A stretch of DNA of 7,287 nt from Prevotella sp. (GTDB lineage: Bacteria > Bacteroidota > Bacteroidia > Bacteroidales > Dysgonomonadaceae). The notes below the pieces were generated by a model. The model saw only the letters and a program-made list of their open reading frames with translations. It made no database searches and was not told where the DNA came from. The stretch spans positions 1 to 7,287 of the forward strand of contig JAISES010000403.1 of NCBI GenBank assembly GCA_031263965.1, read 5' to 3'. Positions 6,490 to 7,287 of this stretch are shown piece by piece. The first letter of the stretch is position 1; every line of letters begins with the position of its first letter. A program made the translations under genes and the position numbers.

Positions 6490-7287
6490 TTAGTTCTGCA
6501 ATTTGAACTGAATAGGAAGGTTAAAGTACACAGGTACATTCAAACCGTTCTGTTTTCCGGGGATCCATTTCGGCATCGATTGCACCACCCTGACAGCTTC
6601 CTTGTCGCAAGACGGGTCGATACCACGCACAACTGTTACATTTTCTATCGCACCTGTTTTAGATACAACGAAACGAAGAGTTACACGTCCTTGTATGCCA
6701 GCTTCCTGAGCAACAACAGGGTATCTCAGATTGTCACGGATAAACTTCTGCATTTCAACCTCTCCTCCGGGAAAAATCGGCATCTGTTCTACTGTAACAA
6801 ACGGTTTCTCTTCAACCTGTTTTTCTTCGACGATTACCTTGTGTTCTCTCAGTTCCGCAATATCAAGACCTTTGTCGCTGGTTCCCTGTACCGACGCTAC
6901 CGAAATCTGGATTCTTGTTTCTTGCATTTCGTCCTGTGATTTCATTACATCTTTATCGCTAACGTCCTCGTCTTTAGCAATTGTGGGAGGTACGAACTGA
7001 ACTGTTGTTTTCAATGGAGGAGGCGGAGGAGCAGTTTCCTGCATGATCTTATTCTCTTCCGGTATTTCCTGGTCTACAGGAATATGCGAAAGTTCAAAAG
7101 TTTCGTTGAGGTTCTCCTGTTGGTTTTGTGTCAATTTCTTGATCTCGCTTATCAGACCCGGAAGGGCTGATACGATTCCCGCAAAAAGAAGAATTACCAA
7201 AAACGCGACAATGTGTCTCTTAGATGATGACTGACGTAGTCTGTAGGCTCCATATTGCTTATTTTTACCTTCAAAAACCACATCACA
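6490..7287 (-). CDS. tonB: TonB-family energy transducer, 5' end cut by window edge
   Basis: TonB proteins couple the inner-membrane proton motive force, gathered by ExbB/ExbD, to outer-membrane TonB-dependent (SusC-like) receptors. The reading frame is open to the right edge: two residues (Cys-Asp) precede the Val-Phe-Glu-Gly-Lys-Asn stretch, so the in-frame GTG at 7281 is not the true start. The N-terminal motif FEGKNKQYGAYRLR is typical of the Bacteroidetes TonB subfamily, in which roughly a dozen more residues normally precede it. Numbering from Val at 7281, there is one membrane helix at about 24-46, a proline stretch APPPPP at 84-89 for spanning the periplasm, and a C-terminal TonB domain at about 168-262. 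That domain carries FPGGE, LRYP, a QGRVTLRFVV strand, the PSCDKEAVRVV helix and the MPKWIPGKQNG segment. A terminator follows it. exbB and exbD would be expected beyond the right edge, which cannot be checked here. Confidence 0.93.
   Translation of the reverse strand, partial: CDVVFEGKNKQYGAYRLRQSSSKRHIVAFLVILLFAGIVSALPGLISEIKKLTQNQQENLNETFELSHIPVDQEIPEENKIMQETAPPPPPLKTTVQFVPPTIAKDEDVSDKDVMKSQDEMQETRIQISVASVQGTSDKGLDIAELREHKVIVEEKQVEEKPFVTVEQMPIFPGGEVEMQKFIRDNLRYPVVAQEAGIQGRVTLRFVVSKTGAIENVTVVRGIDPSCDKEAVRVVQSMPKWIPGKQNGLNVPVYFNLPIQFKLQN

Noticed and set aside
7279..7281. GTG at 7281 as the tonB start
   Set aside because: The frame stays open to the edge and the preceding Cys-Asp fits the family N-terminus, so the gene is cut by the window rather than starting here.

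Overview
The window looks like part of a Bacteroidota chromosome, most likely order Bacteroidales and perhaps a Dysgonomonas/Parabacteroides relative. This rests on a TonB of the Bacteroidetes type, a metK/DUF4271/hemD cluster, a TAnnTTTG-type -7 promoter box, weak or absent Shine-Dalgarno sequences and AT-rich spacers. The genus is only a guess. All supported protein genes lie on the minus strand, so transcription runs from high to low coordinates.

Envelope block (7287 to 3432). The window opens inside a tonB-family gene whose first codons lie beyond the right edge. A strong intrinsic terminator follows it, then a 66-residue two-helix membrane protein, a PstS-like solute-binding lipoprotein and a long secreted TPR protein. 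The last three genes are spaced about 30 bases apart and end in a second clear terminator (3432-3465). This set probably works at the inner membrane and periplasm with the TonB system, but its exact job cannot be read from the sequence.

Methionine/SAM block (3401 to 253). After that terminator come a candidate Bacteroidetes promoter (3389-3396) and, almost at the predicted 5' end of the mRNA, a sequence that closely matches the SAM-II riboswitch core (about 3327-3380). metK follows, then a DUF4271 membrane protein and a HemD-like protein whose start overlaps the DUF4271 stop by 10 bases. A terminator at 253-281 closes the unit. The most interesting detail is a 23-codon leader reading frame. 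Its AUG lies in the 3' pairing strand of the proposed SAM-II pseudoknot, and its stop overlaps the metK start as ATGA. If real, SAM could shut off translation of the leader and, through coupling, of metK.

Left edge (1-252). No gene is seen. The stretch is dominated by a nested palindromic repeat (41-161, extended to 21-179) of the widespread CGTCATTGCGAG / GAAGCAATCC type.
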